The notes beneath the pieces are model-generated. The model was not told where the DNA came from. It did no database searches and worked only from the letters and a program-made list of their open reading frames with translations. A stretch of DNA of 64,000 nt from Aquimonas voraii (GTDB lineage Bacteria > Pseudomonadota > Gammaproteobacteria > Xanthomonadales > Xanthomonadaceae): NCBI RefSeq assembly GCF_900101825.1, contig NZ_FNAG01000002.1:124001-188000 (forward strand). The letters are read 5' to 3'. Shown one piece after another: positions 17,307-24,726 of this stretch. Position 1 is the stretch's first letter, and each line of letters opens with the position of its first letter. The position numbers and the translations under genes are program-made.

Positions 17307-18486
17307 GGTCGAGGCGTTCGATGTGCTGGTCATCGGCGGCGGCGCGGCCGGTTTGTTCTGCGCGCTCACCGCCGGCCAGCGCGGGCGGCGCGTACGCGTG
17401 ATCGAACATGCCAACCGCTGCGGCAAGAAGATCCTGATGTCGGGCGGCGGGCGCTGCAATTTCACCAACACCGGCACGCGGCCCGAGAACTTCCTCTCGG
17501 CCAATCCGCACTTCTGCAAGTCAGCGCTGGCGCGCTACCGGCCCGAGCACTTCATCGCCATGGTCGAGCGCCATGGCATCGCCTATCACGAGAAAGAGCT
17601 GGGCCAGCTGTTCTGCGACGAGTCGTCGAAGCAGATCGTGCGCATGCTGCTCGATGAATGCGCGGCGGCCGGCGTCGACATCCGCACGCAGTGCTCGATC
17701 GAAGCCGTCGAGAAGACTGAGGCGGGCTTCCGCCTGCGCACCACCCAGGGCGTGTTCGAAGCGCCGGCGCTGGTGGTGGCCAGCGGCGGCCTGTCGATTC
17801 CGAGCATGGGTGCGACCGGCTTCGGCTATGCGCTGGCGAAGCAGTTCGGCCACAGCGTGCTGCCGACCCGGGCCGGGCTGGTGCCGCTGACCTTGAGCGG
17901 TACCCACGCCGAGCGCATGGAGGATCTCGCCGGCGTCGCCCTGCCGGTCACCGCCACCGCCGGCAAACAGAGCTTCAGCAACGCCATGCTGATCACCCAT
18001 CGCGGCATCAGCGGGCCAGCGATCCTGCAGATCTCCTCTTACTGGCAGCCGGGCGAGCCGCTGACGCTCGATCTGCTGCCGGGCGAGGATGCCTTCGCCC
18101 GGCTCAAGGCACTGCGCGAGGAACGTCCGGCGGCCGAGCTGCGCACCGTGCTGTCCGAACTCCTGCCCAAGCGCCTCGCCCAGCGTCTGTGCGAGGAGAA
18201 CTTCCAGAGTCGGCCGATGCGCCAGTTCAACCCGAAGGAATTGCAGCAGATCGCGGATGCGCTGCAGCACTTCCCGCTCGTCGCCAGCGGCACCGAGGGC
18301 TATCGCACCGCCGAAGTCACCCTGGGCGGCGTCGATACCCGCGAGCTGTCGTCCAGCACGATGGAATCGAAGCTTTGCCCCGGCCTCTACTTCGTGGGCG
18401 AAGTGATGGACGTCACCGGCTGGCTGGGCGGCTACAACTTCCAGTGGGCCTGGGCCTCGGGACACGCGGCGGGGACCGCGGTGTAG
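17299..18486 (+). CDS. NAD(P)/FAD-dependent oxidoreductase, HI0933/BaiN-like
   Basis: A 395-residue flavoprotein starting at GTG 17299. The FAD-binding GxGxxG is VLVIGGGAAGLFCALTAG near residue 10. Family signatures are the GKKILMSGGGRCNFTN stretch (about 41-57), VVASGGLSIPSMGATGFGYALA, and the C-terminal GLYFVGEVMDVTGWLGGYNFQWAWASG. HI0933-like proteins are widespread; some relatives (BaiN) reduce bile acids, but the physiological substrate in this group is unknown. It is co-transcribed with yaeQ. Confidence 0.88.
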   Translation: MAEVEAFDVLVIGGGAAGLFCALTAGQRGRRVRVIEHANRCGKKILMSGGGRCNFTNTGTRPENFLSANPHFCKSALARYRPEHFIAMVERHGIAYHEKELGQLFCDESSKQIVRMLLDECAAAGVDIRTQCSIEAVEKTEAGFRLRTTQGVFEAPALVVASGGLSIPSMGATGFGYALAKQFGHSVLPTRAGLVPLTLSGTHAERMEDLAGVALPVTATAGKQSFSNAMLITHRGISGPAILQISSYWQPGEPLTLDLLPGEDAFARLKALREERPAAELRTVLSELLPKRLAQRLCEENFQSRPMRQFNPKELQQIADALQHFPLVASGTEGYRTAEVTLGGVDTRELSSSTMESKLCPGLYFVGEVMDVTGWLGGYNFQWAWASGHAAGTAV

Positions 18487-18849
18487 CGCTGCCCTCGGGC
18501 AGGCCGCGTGCGCCGCCGAATCCACACGGCGCCTGCCCCGCAGGCCTGCACGACGAGCGCGGGCTGCGTCCTGGCCTGTTGGCAGGCTGTTGAGAAGCAG
18601 CCTGCGGGCCCGGCCAGGGATGGCCGGGACGACGAAGCACGCGCGCAAGCGATGGCTCTGTCGTGAGGCGGTGCGGACTTGCGCCGGACCGCCGACTTGA
18701 GAAGCGCCCCGGAACGGCGTTTTTCAACAAGCTGTTAGGCTTCACGCCTGATCGACTTCGACATGGATTTCGGCAGGGTGTTTGCCGAGAGGGCGCGGCT
18801 GTGCGCCTGCCGTCGCGTCGATCCGCGTCCAGTCGTCCCGGGGAGAGGC
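18487..18849. other. Intergenic region with hairpins and a repeat-like segment
   Basis: This 363-bp gap precedes the first kinase gene. It holds GCCTGC-CCC-GCAGGC (18531-18545), a possible terminator for the upstream pair, and the inverted-repeat-bounded segment described at 18582-18734. The kinase ribosome site GGGAGAGG (18841-18848) lies just before its ATG. No coding frame here looks real. Confidence 0.55.
18582..18734. repeat. ~150-bp intergenic element with internal hairpins and inverted ends
   Basis: Two perfect 8-bp hairpins lie in tandem: GCAGGCTG/CAGCCTGC (18582-18589/18598-18605) and CCCGGCCA-GGGA-TGGCCGGG (18609-18628). The segment ends with TTTTCAACAAGCTG (18721-18734), which matches the reverse complement of the left end (18583-18596) at 11 of 14 positions. 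TTGAGAAGC occurs twice inside. This has the form of a small non-autonomous repeat (MITE- or REP-like). Copy number elsewhere cannot be judged from this window. Confidence 0.45.
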
Positions 18850-21525
18850 ATGACGTCGAGTCAGCGTTCATTGGCCGAACTGATGCGTTTGGCCGACCGG
18901 CATTTCGATGCCTTGGTGGAGCTTTCGCTGGCGGAGCGTGAGTTCAGTCTGCGACAGCTCGAGGCGGAAGATCCCGAGCTGGGTGGGATGCTTCGCCGCC
19001 TGTTGCAGGCCTGGGAGGGCGGTGGCCTGAGTGGCATGGCCACCGGTGCAGCCGCGCGTGCGCTGCCCGAGCCGACGGAACTGTCGATGGGCTTCCGCTT
19101 CGGCGCCTTCGCGGTGCTCCGTGCACTCGGTCGTGGCGGCATGGGGGAGGTCTACCTGGCCGAGCGCGTCGAGGGCGGCTTCGACCAGCGCGTCGCGATC
19201 AAGCGCATCGTTGGCGACGGCGCGTTGGCGCCCGAGCGCGCCGCGGAGTACCTCGGTCGCGAGCGTGGCCTGCTCGCGCGCCTGCAGCATCCGGGCATTG
19301 CCACCTTGATCGACGGTGGCGTCGACGTCGATGGCTTTCCCTGGCTGGCAATGGAGTACATCGAGGGGCAGACGCTTGCGGCGTATCTCGAGTCGCACGC
19401 GCCTGGCTTCCCGCAGCGCTTCGATCTGCTGATGCAGTTGATCGACGCGGTGATGCATGCACATCGGCAGCTGATCGCGCACGGCGATCTCAAGCCGGTG
19501 AATCTGATGGTGCAGCCCGATGGCCGCCTGCGCGTGCTCGATTTCGGCATCGCGCGCCTGCTGAGCGAGGCCCCGTCGCCGGCCACGGGCGGGCCCGCAA
19601 CCCCCGGCTGGGCCAGCCCCGAGCAGCGCAGCGGTGGGGTCGTAGGTATCGCGTCGGATCAGTATCAGATCGCGCGGCTGGCGCTGTTGCTGCTCGCGGG
19701 CGATTCGCAGGCACTCGCGCCCGGTGAGCCCCTCGGCCTCGCCCAGCGCGCACGCGCGGCCGGGCTGGCGCATGCGCGCCGGCTGGATTCGACCCTGGAG
19801 GCGGTGCTGGCGCGCGCGCTGAGCCTGGACCCTGGGCAGCGCTATCCCGATCTGTCCGCCCTGCGTGCCGACCTGCTGGCCTGGCGCGAAGCGCGGCCCA
19901 TTGCGGCACGCGCAGGCCAGCTGCGCTGGCAGGCGCTGAGCCTGCTGCGGCGGCATCCGCTGAGCCTGGGCCTGGCGGCGCTGCTGCTGGTGGCCAGCAG
20001 CGGGTTTCTGTGGACCCTGCAGCAGCGCAATGTCGAGCTGGCGCAGGCCCGCGATCTCGCCATCGCCGAGGCCGAACGTGCCCGCCACGCCCTGGAGCGG
20101 CGCGGCCGCATGCTGGGTTTTGTCGAGCGCGTGTTCTCGCTGGCCGATCCGATCGGCGAGGGTGGCCTGATCCAGGACATCGACGTGCTGCTGGCGGCGG
20201 CCGCGGACGAAGTGCCACGTCAGTTTTCGCAGGATCCGGACCTCCGCCACGAGGCGCGCGCGATGCTGGGCATCGTCGCCCTGCGGCGCGGAGACCAGAC
20301 CCTGGCGCAGTCGATCGGCCATGCGGCGGCATCCGACGCTTCGCCCAGCCCTGGCAGCTTCGCCGCGCTGCAGGCGCTGACCCTGGAGGCGGAGTTGATC
20401 GAGTCCGGTGGCGACCATGCCGGTTCGGCTGCCGCGTTTGCGCGCGCACTCGATGCGCTGCCTGAAGCGCATGCGGAATCCGACCGCTGGCGCCTGTTCC
20501 TGATGATCCGACGCATGGAAGCGCTGCGGCTGTCCGGGCAGGAAGCCGTCGCCCGCGGTCTGGTGAGCGACGTGCTTGAGCTTTCAGAGCGCGCGGAGGC
20601 GAACGCGCACGAACGATCGGATGCGCTCGCCTACGCGGCGCTGCTGGAGCCCGATCCGGTTCGCGCCTACACGCTGCAGCGCCAGGCCTACGAGACCCTG
20701 GCGCAGGTGCAGTCGCCAGACCAGCCGGTGATGATCAAGCGCCTGACCAATCTGGCCGGCACGCGCATGTTGATGGGCGACTACGCCGGCGCCACTGCGG
20801 ACTACGGCGAGGCGCTGGGGCGGGTCGAGGCCCAGGGCCGGCTCGACGCCCCTTACCACGCCACTGCGCAGGTCGTGTACGGCCGCGTGCTGACCCTGCA
20901 GGGCCGGTGGCAGGCCGCACAGCCCTGGCTGGAGCGGCCGCTGCGGATCTTCGCCAGCGAACAGGGCAGCGCACTGCTGAGCTATGCCGAAGGTGCCTGG
21001 CTCGCCTGGGCCGTGGAGCAGCCACAGATGCAGGACCTCGAACCGCGCTGGCAGCGATGGATGCGCGACTACGAAGGCCAGGTGGGCAGGGATCACGCCC
21101 GGGTCCGTGCGGGCGCGCTGCTGGGCGCGCGTCTGGCGCGCCGCAGCGGCGACTTCGCGCGGGCCGGCGCGCGTCTGCGGGCCCTCGAGTCCGCGGTGTG
21201 GAAGGCGGGCACGCCGCGCGAGGAAGCGAATTTCGCGGCGGGCTTCGCGCTGGAGCGATTGGGCCTGGCGCTCGACCTTCGCGGCGACGATCCCGCGCTG
21301 CAGGCCGCAGCCTGCGCGCAGGCCGAGCAGATCGAGGCGAAGTCCCAGGCGGATGCCGAACCGCTGAACCCGGATCTGGTGAGCGGCCGCGCCGCACGCC
21401 TGGACCTCGCCCTGTGTGCGTTTCTCGATGGCCGCGGCGGCCGGGCGCAGGTCGAGGCCGCGCGCGCCGCGCTGGCCGATCTCGTCGGCCCCGGCTACTG
21501 GCTGCTGGCGCGGCGCGTACCTTAG
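18850..21525 (+). CDS. Membrane Ser/Thr protein kinase with TPR-like C-terminus (paralog 1)
   Basis: The 891-residue protein has an N-terminal ~80-residue helical region and a kinase domain at about 85-360. Kinase landmarks are G-loop LGRGGMGEVYLA (93-104), VAIKR Lys118, catalytic loop HGDLKPVNLM with D213, DFG 231-233 and SPE 256-258. One membrane helix follows (about 370-390), then a ~500-residue, Ala-rich helical region resembling TPRs on the periplasmic side. The catalytic loop has HGD instead of HRD, so it is a non-RD kinase. A close paralog lies at 24727, with an ECF-type sigma gene beside it. The ATG at 18850 follows a good ribosome site; an upstream in-frame start is less likely. Confidence 0.9.
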   Translation: MTSSQRSLAELMRLADRHFDALVELSLAEREFSLRQLEAEDPELGGMLRRLLQAWEGGGLSGMATGAAARALPEPTELSMGFRFGAFAVLRALGRGGMGEVYLAERVEGGFDQRVAIKRIVGDGALAPERAAEYLGRERGLLARLQHPGIATLIDGGVDVDGFPWLAMEYIEGQTLAAYLESHAPGFPQRFDLLMQLIDAVMHAHRQLIAHGDLKPVNLMVQPDGRLRVLDFGIARLLSEAPSPATGGPATPGWASPEQRSGGVVGIASDQYQIARLALLLLAGDSQALAPGEPLGLAQRARAAGLAHARRLDSTLEAVLARALSLDPGQRYPDLSALRADLLAWREARPIAARAGQLRWQALSLLRRHPLSLGLAALLLVASSGFLWTLQQRNVELAQARDLAIAEAERARHALERRGRMLGFVERVFSLADPIGEGGLIQDIDVLLAAAADEVPRQFSQDPDLRHEARAMLGIVALRRGDQTLAQSIGHAAASDASPSPGSFAALQALTLEAELIESGGDHAGSAAAFARALDALPEAHAESDRWRLFLMIRRMEALRLSGQEAVARGLVSDVLELSERAEANAHERSDALAYAALLEPDPVRAYTLQRQAYETLAQVQSPDQPVMIKRLTNLAGTRMLMGDYAGATADYGEALGRVEAQGRLDAPYHATAQVVYGRVLTLQGRWQAAQPWLERPLRIFASEQGSALLSYAEGAWLAWAVEQPQMQDLEPRWQRWMRDYEGQVGRDHARVRAGALLGARLARRSGDFARAGARLRALESAVWKAGTPREEANFAAGFALERLGLALDLRGDDPALQAAACAQAEQIEAKSQADAEPLNPDLVSGRAARLDLALCAFLDGRGGRAQVEAARAALADLVGPGYWLLARRVP

Positions 21526-21551
21526 GGCACGGCTGAAGAATTCAGCGTTGT

Positions 21552-21573
21552 CGCGCGCCCTGGAGGGCGCGCG
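21552..21573 (+). terminator. 10-bp GC stem downstream of kinase 1
   Basis: CGCGCGCCCT (21552-21561) and AGGGCGCGCG (21564-21573) pair perfectly with only GG between them. It lies 26 nt after the kinase stop. There is no T tract, so it may slow or stop polymerase, or protect the 3' end. Confidence 0.45.
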
Positions 21574-21846
21574 CGTGGATTGAGCACGCGCTGCTTGATC
21601 TAGCGACAGCGAGTCCGGACAGGTGCCGGACTCGCGACGACTGCTCAAGGCCGGGAGGGACTTGATCAGTAATGCCTGAGGGCAGCGCGGACGAATTCGG
21701 GCTGGCCGCGCGCCGCCGCCGGCGCTGCCGGCGATCAGGGCAAGGAGGCGGCGGAGGCCTCCGCCCTGCGCGGGCGAAGGGGCTTCGGGCACGGGGCACG
21801 CACGCGGCGGGTACTGGGCTGACGCTGAATCTGCGGTTTGTGCGTA

Positions 21847-21872
21847 CTCCGGACAGAACCCCATTTCCGGAG
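21847..21872 (+). promoter_or_regulatory. Stem-loop sequestering a ribosome binding site
   Basis: CTCCGGA (21847-21853) pairs with TCCGGAG (21866-21872). The right arm ends in GGAG, the only Shine-Dalgarno-like sequence for the ATG at 21878. If it forms in RNA it would block ribosome entry. Confidence 0.35.
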
Positions 21873-21877
21873 TGCCC

Positions 21878-22393
21878 ATGTCAGCCCCCAGATGTTTCCA
21901 TTCGCACGCACGACGCCGTCGAGTCCTGAGCTGTGCGGCGGCGCTGCTGGTTGCCGCCTCCGCCTCGGCCGCTGCCGCCGAGGCGGCGCCGCAGGATCCC
22001 TGCGCCCTGCTCGATGCGGCCGACTACGCCCGGGTGTTCCCCGCCGCCGGCGGAGCCCTCGAATCCAAGCCCTACGTGGGACGCCGCAGTGCCGAGTGCC
22101 TGTGGACGGATGCCCAGGGCCAGCGCTCCCTCCGCCTGGTGCTGTACCCCACCAAGGACGCCGCCCGACCGCTGGCGCAGTTGGAGCGTCAGCGCATCGC
22201 CGACCCGCAGGCCCTGTCGCTGGACGTCGACGGCCTGCCGGCCCTGCACTCGGGTGACCGCAGCCAGCTGTCGGTGGCGGTGGGCCCGATGCTGCTGAGC
22301 CTGATCGGCTCGGCGCCGCTGCCGCCGGTGGCAGCGCAGGCGCTGGCCTCCAAGGTGATCGCCCAGGTGCATGGTGCGGAGGTGCAGCCATGA
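21878..22393 (+). CDS. Small exported protein of unknown function
   Basis: A 171-residue product with a signal peptide (RRRRVLSCAAALLVAASASAAAA) and a compact mature domain beginning QDPCALLDAADYARVFP. It contains two Cys (in PCALL and AECLW) that could form a disulfide. The pattern CALLDAADY...AECLWTDAQGQRSLRLVLYP is reminiscent of DUF3558-like exported proteins, but the match is too weak to assign. It overlaps the next gene by 4 nt (ATGA), so the two are co-translated and may act together. The start could also be the GTG at 21872. Confidence 0.65.
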   Translation: MSAPRCFHSHARRRRVLSCAAALLVAASASAAAAEAAPQDPCALLDAADYARVFPAAGGALESKPYVGRRSAECLWTDAQGQRSLRLVLYPTKDAARPLAQLERQRIADPQALSLDVDGLPALHSGDRSQLSVAVGPMLLSLIGSAPLPPVAAQALASKVIAQVHGAEVQP

Positions 22394-23880
22394 GTCGCGG
22401 ACTGCGCATCTGTGTGCTCGCCTCGGCGATGATGGCGTTTGCCGCTGGCGCTGACGCCGCCACGCTCACCGTCAGCAACAGCAACGACAGCGGACCCGGC
22501 AGCCTGCGCGCCGCCGTGCTCGCCGCCAACGCGGCCCACCCGGCCGAAGACCAGAACATCGTGTTCGCACAGGGCGTGGACGGGCTCAGCTTCGGCGAGC
22601 CGCTGCCGGTGCTCGAACACCCCCGGATCACGCTGCGCGGTGCGGGCGGCCCCGGCGGCGCGCCGACGCTGAGCGGCGAGGACAGCACGCCGCTGCTGCG
22701 GGTGGCCTCCACCGTCGAGCGCCTCGGTCTGTCCGATCTGGTTCTGGAGGCGGGGCGGGGCAGCGTGGGGGCTGGCTGCCTCGACGCCATCGCGATGCTG
22801 GATTCGGCCGTGGTCGAGATCGATCGGGTCACGTTCTCCGCCTGCCGGCAGGACAATGACGACACCGCACTGGGCGGGGCGATTTCGCTGAATGGTCAGG
22901 TCACGATCCGCGACAGCCGGATCGAGGAGAGCCGCGCCATCGGCGCGCAGGCGGCCGCCGGCGGCGCAATCCTTTTCGGTGTCGGCAGCCTGCGGATCGA
23001 GCGCAGCGTTCTCCTGGACAACCAGGCCCTTGGCGCCGGTGCCAGCACCGCCTTCGGTGGCGGCATCGCGATGATCGTGCCCGGCAGCGCCACGCTCGAG
23101 ATCCACGACAGCCTTCTGCAGTTCAACGCGGCAGGGCAGGGCGGCGCGCTGTACCTGCGCAATGTCGACTCCTCTGTGCTGCGCAGTGGCCTGGTGGGCA
23201 ATGCCGCCGAGTTCGGCAGCGCCATCCAGGCGCAGGCGCTGAACAACGCGCCGCTGCGTCTCAGCCTCGAGTCGAGCACGGTCTTCGACAACGAGGCCAG
23301 CGAGCGCGGCGCCCTGCATGTGATCGGCCCAACCGCCAGTTTGCGGATGCGTAACGTGAGCCTGTGGAACAACGCTGCAGGCGACACCGTCAGCGATCTG
23401 CCCGGCGCGCACCTCAGCCTGCAGGGCGCGCGACTGCAGAGCGTGCACTCGACCCTGATCGGACGTATCGGCACGCGGGTCGCCGGCGGCCCGACGCCGC
23501 TGGGCAGCGCCTGCGTCCTGAACGCCGGCCCCGGCAATGCGCCCTTTGTCGCCGGCAATATCGCGACCGACAACACCTGCACCGCGCTGATGCCGCAGAT
23601 CAATGCCGGTGATGAGGCCGCGCTGGGTCTGGGCGCGCGCGAGCTCACCGCGCTGGGCGTGCCCTTCTACCCGCTGCTGGCCGGCTCGGTGCTGCTCGAC
23701 GCCGGCATCGGCAGCACGGCCGGTCCGACCGCTTTTGACACCTGTGCTCCGCTCGACGTGCGCGGCAGCGCGCGCCCCGATGATGGTGATCTCGACGGCA
23801 CGCCGCGCTGCGACATCGGCGCCTTCGAACTCAACACCACGGCGATCTTCCGCGACGGCTTCGAATCGACGCTGCGCTGA
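22390..23880 (+). CDS. Exported CSLREA-like beta-helix protein with GFE tail
   Basis: The 496-residue product has a signal peptide (ending ...AFAAGADA) followed by the N-terminal motif LTVSNSNDSGPGSLRAAVLAAN, seen in CSLREA-type parallel beta-helix proteins. Beta-helix rungs follow, for example VTIRDSRIEESRAIGAQA and LRIERSVLLDNQALGAGA. The C-terminus is CDIGAFELNTTAIFRDGFESTLR, carrying the [IL]F-x-[DN]-GFE tail. The protein at 28820 has the same start motif and the same C-terminal CDIGA-[FY]-E plus tail. It is coupled to the small exported protein upstream and convergent with the sigma gene. Role unknown; surface or secreted. Confidence 0.8.
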   Translation: MSRGLRICVLASAMMAFAAGADAATLTVSNSNDSGPGSLRAAVLAANAAHPAEDQNIVFAQGVDGLSFGEPLPVLEHPRITLRGAGGPGGAPTLSGEDSTPLLRVASTVERLGLSDLVLEAGRGSVGAGCLDAIAMLDSAVVEIDRVTFSACRQDNDDTALGGAISLNGQVTIRDSRIEESRAIGAQAAAGGAILFGVGSLRIERSVLLDNQALGAGASTAFGGGIAMIVPGSATLEIHDSLLQFNAAGQGGALYLRNVDSSVLRSGLVGNAAEFGSAIQAQALNNAPLRLSLESSTVFDNEASERGALHVIGPTASLRMRNVSLWNNAAGDTVSDLPGAHLSLQGARLQSVHSTLIGRIGTRVAGGPTPLGSACVLNAGPGNAPFVAGNIATDNTCTALMPQINAGDEAALGLGARELTALGVPFYPLLAGSVLLDAGIGSTAGPTAFDTCAPLDVRGSARPDDGDLDGTPRCDIGAFELNTTAIFRDGFESTLR

Positions 23881-24021
23881 CGTCCAACGACGCTCGCCGT
23901 GCGCGCGGCGGCAGGCAGGGCGGCCGTATCCCGTGGCCGGGCCTGCGGTGCGCGGGGGCGCAACGCGGGCGGCTGGTCGGGGTCGATGCGCTCGGTACCC
24001 CTGCGGGCGTCGTGTCCACCC

Positions 24022-24660
24022 TTACGGCAGCGGTTCCTGATCGGGCGAGGCGGCGTCCGCGCTGCCCGGATCGGACTTCATCACCGCCATCCAGGCCTGG
24101 GCGCGCCGCCACTCGCGCTGCACGGTGCTGCGCGAAAGCCCCAGTGCTTCGGCGGTTTCCTGCTCGCTGAGCCCGGCGAAGAAGCGGCATTCCACCACGC
24201 GTACCGGGCGCTCGCCGAGCGCCGCCAGGCGCTGCAGCGACTGGTCGACCTCGACCACGTCGGCGGGCCCCACCTGGTCGGAGGGAAGCCGTTCCACGGT
24301 CGCGCCGAAGGTCACCTGCAGCCAGTCGCGACCGCGCTTGCCGGCCAGATGCCGTCGCGCATGATCGACGATGATCTGGCGCATCGCGGCCGCCGCGATC
24401 GCCTTCAGGTGCAGGGCGCTCTGCGGCGCGGACGCGCTGTTCAGAAGCCGCAGACAGGCCTCCTGCACCAGTGCGCCGGTGTCCAGCGTCGGGCCGCGAC
24501 GATGGGGCGCAAGCGCGCGCGCGGCAAGCTGCTGCAGCTCCGGATAGAGCAGGCCGAACAATTGATCCGCGGCGGCGGGATCCCCGCTGCGCCAGTCGCG
24601 CAGCAGCGCATCCAGGGCCTCGCCTGCGGGCGGGGAAGGGGTTTCGTGGACGCCACTCAT
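24022..24660 (-). CDS. ECF-like sigma factor, ECF43/TIGR02999 type
   Basis: A 212-residue sigma factor. Region 2 covers about residues 25-100 (LFGLLYPELQQLAARALAPH...LHLKAIAAAAMRQIIVDHARR). Region 4 is near 155-195 (PVRVVECRFFAGLSEQETAEALGLSRSTVQREWRRA). Ordinary ECF sigma factors have an acidic D-A-E-D before LVQE in region 2.2; here the stretch is T58-L-D-T61-G-A-LVQEA. The acidic pair is lost and threonines are present. In the ECF43 group (EcfP of Vibrio, EcfK of Xanthomonas) a Thr in this place is phosphorylated by a partner kinase to permit RNA polymerase binding. No anti-sigma gene is adjacent; a membrane Ser/Thr kinase is divergent, 66 bp away. Phosphorylation is inferred. Confidence 0.87.
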   Translation of the reverse strand: MSGVHETPSPPAGEALDALLRDWRSGDPAAADQLFGLLYPELQQLAARALAPHRRGPTLDTGALVQEACLRLLNSASAPQSALHLKAIAAAAMRQIIVDHARRHLAGKRGRDWLQVTFGATVERLPSDQVGPADVVEVDQSLQRLAALGERPVRVVECRFFAGLSEQETAEALGLSRSTVQREWRRAQAWMAVMKSDPGSADAASPDQEPLP

Positions 24661-24726
24661 GCGTGAACTCTCGCATACGGCGACCCGCGCTGGGGTGCGT
24701 CAGCCCTGAACGCTATCCTCGACCTC
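24661..24726. promoter_or_regulatory. 66-bp divergent promoter region, sigma factor / kinase 2
   Basis: Both genes start within this short spacer's edges. A TATCCT (24714-24719) lies only 7 nt before the kinase ATG, and no Shine-Dalgarno precedes that ATG, so a leaderless mRNA is possible. On the other strand TATGCG (complement of 24672-24677) is similarly close to the sigma gene ATG. The short space suggests coordinated control. The boxes are weak matches. Confidence 0.3.

Larger units (their letters stand above)
21526..21877. other. Intergenic region downstream of kinase 1
   Basis: This 352-bp gap contains the strong hairpin at 21552-21573 and, just before the next gene, a stem-loop over its ribosome site (21847-21872). 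The remainder is GC-rich with no convincing frame. Confidence 0.5.
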
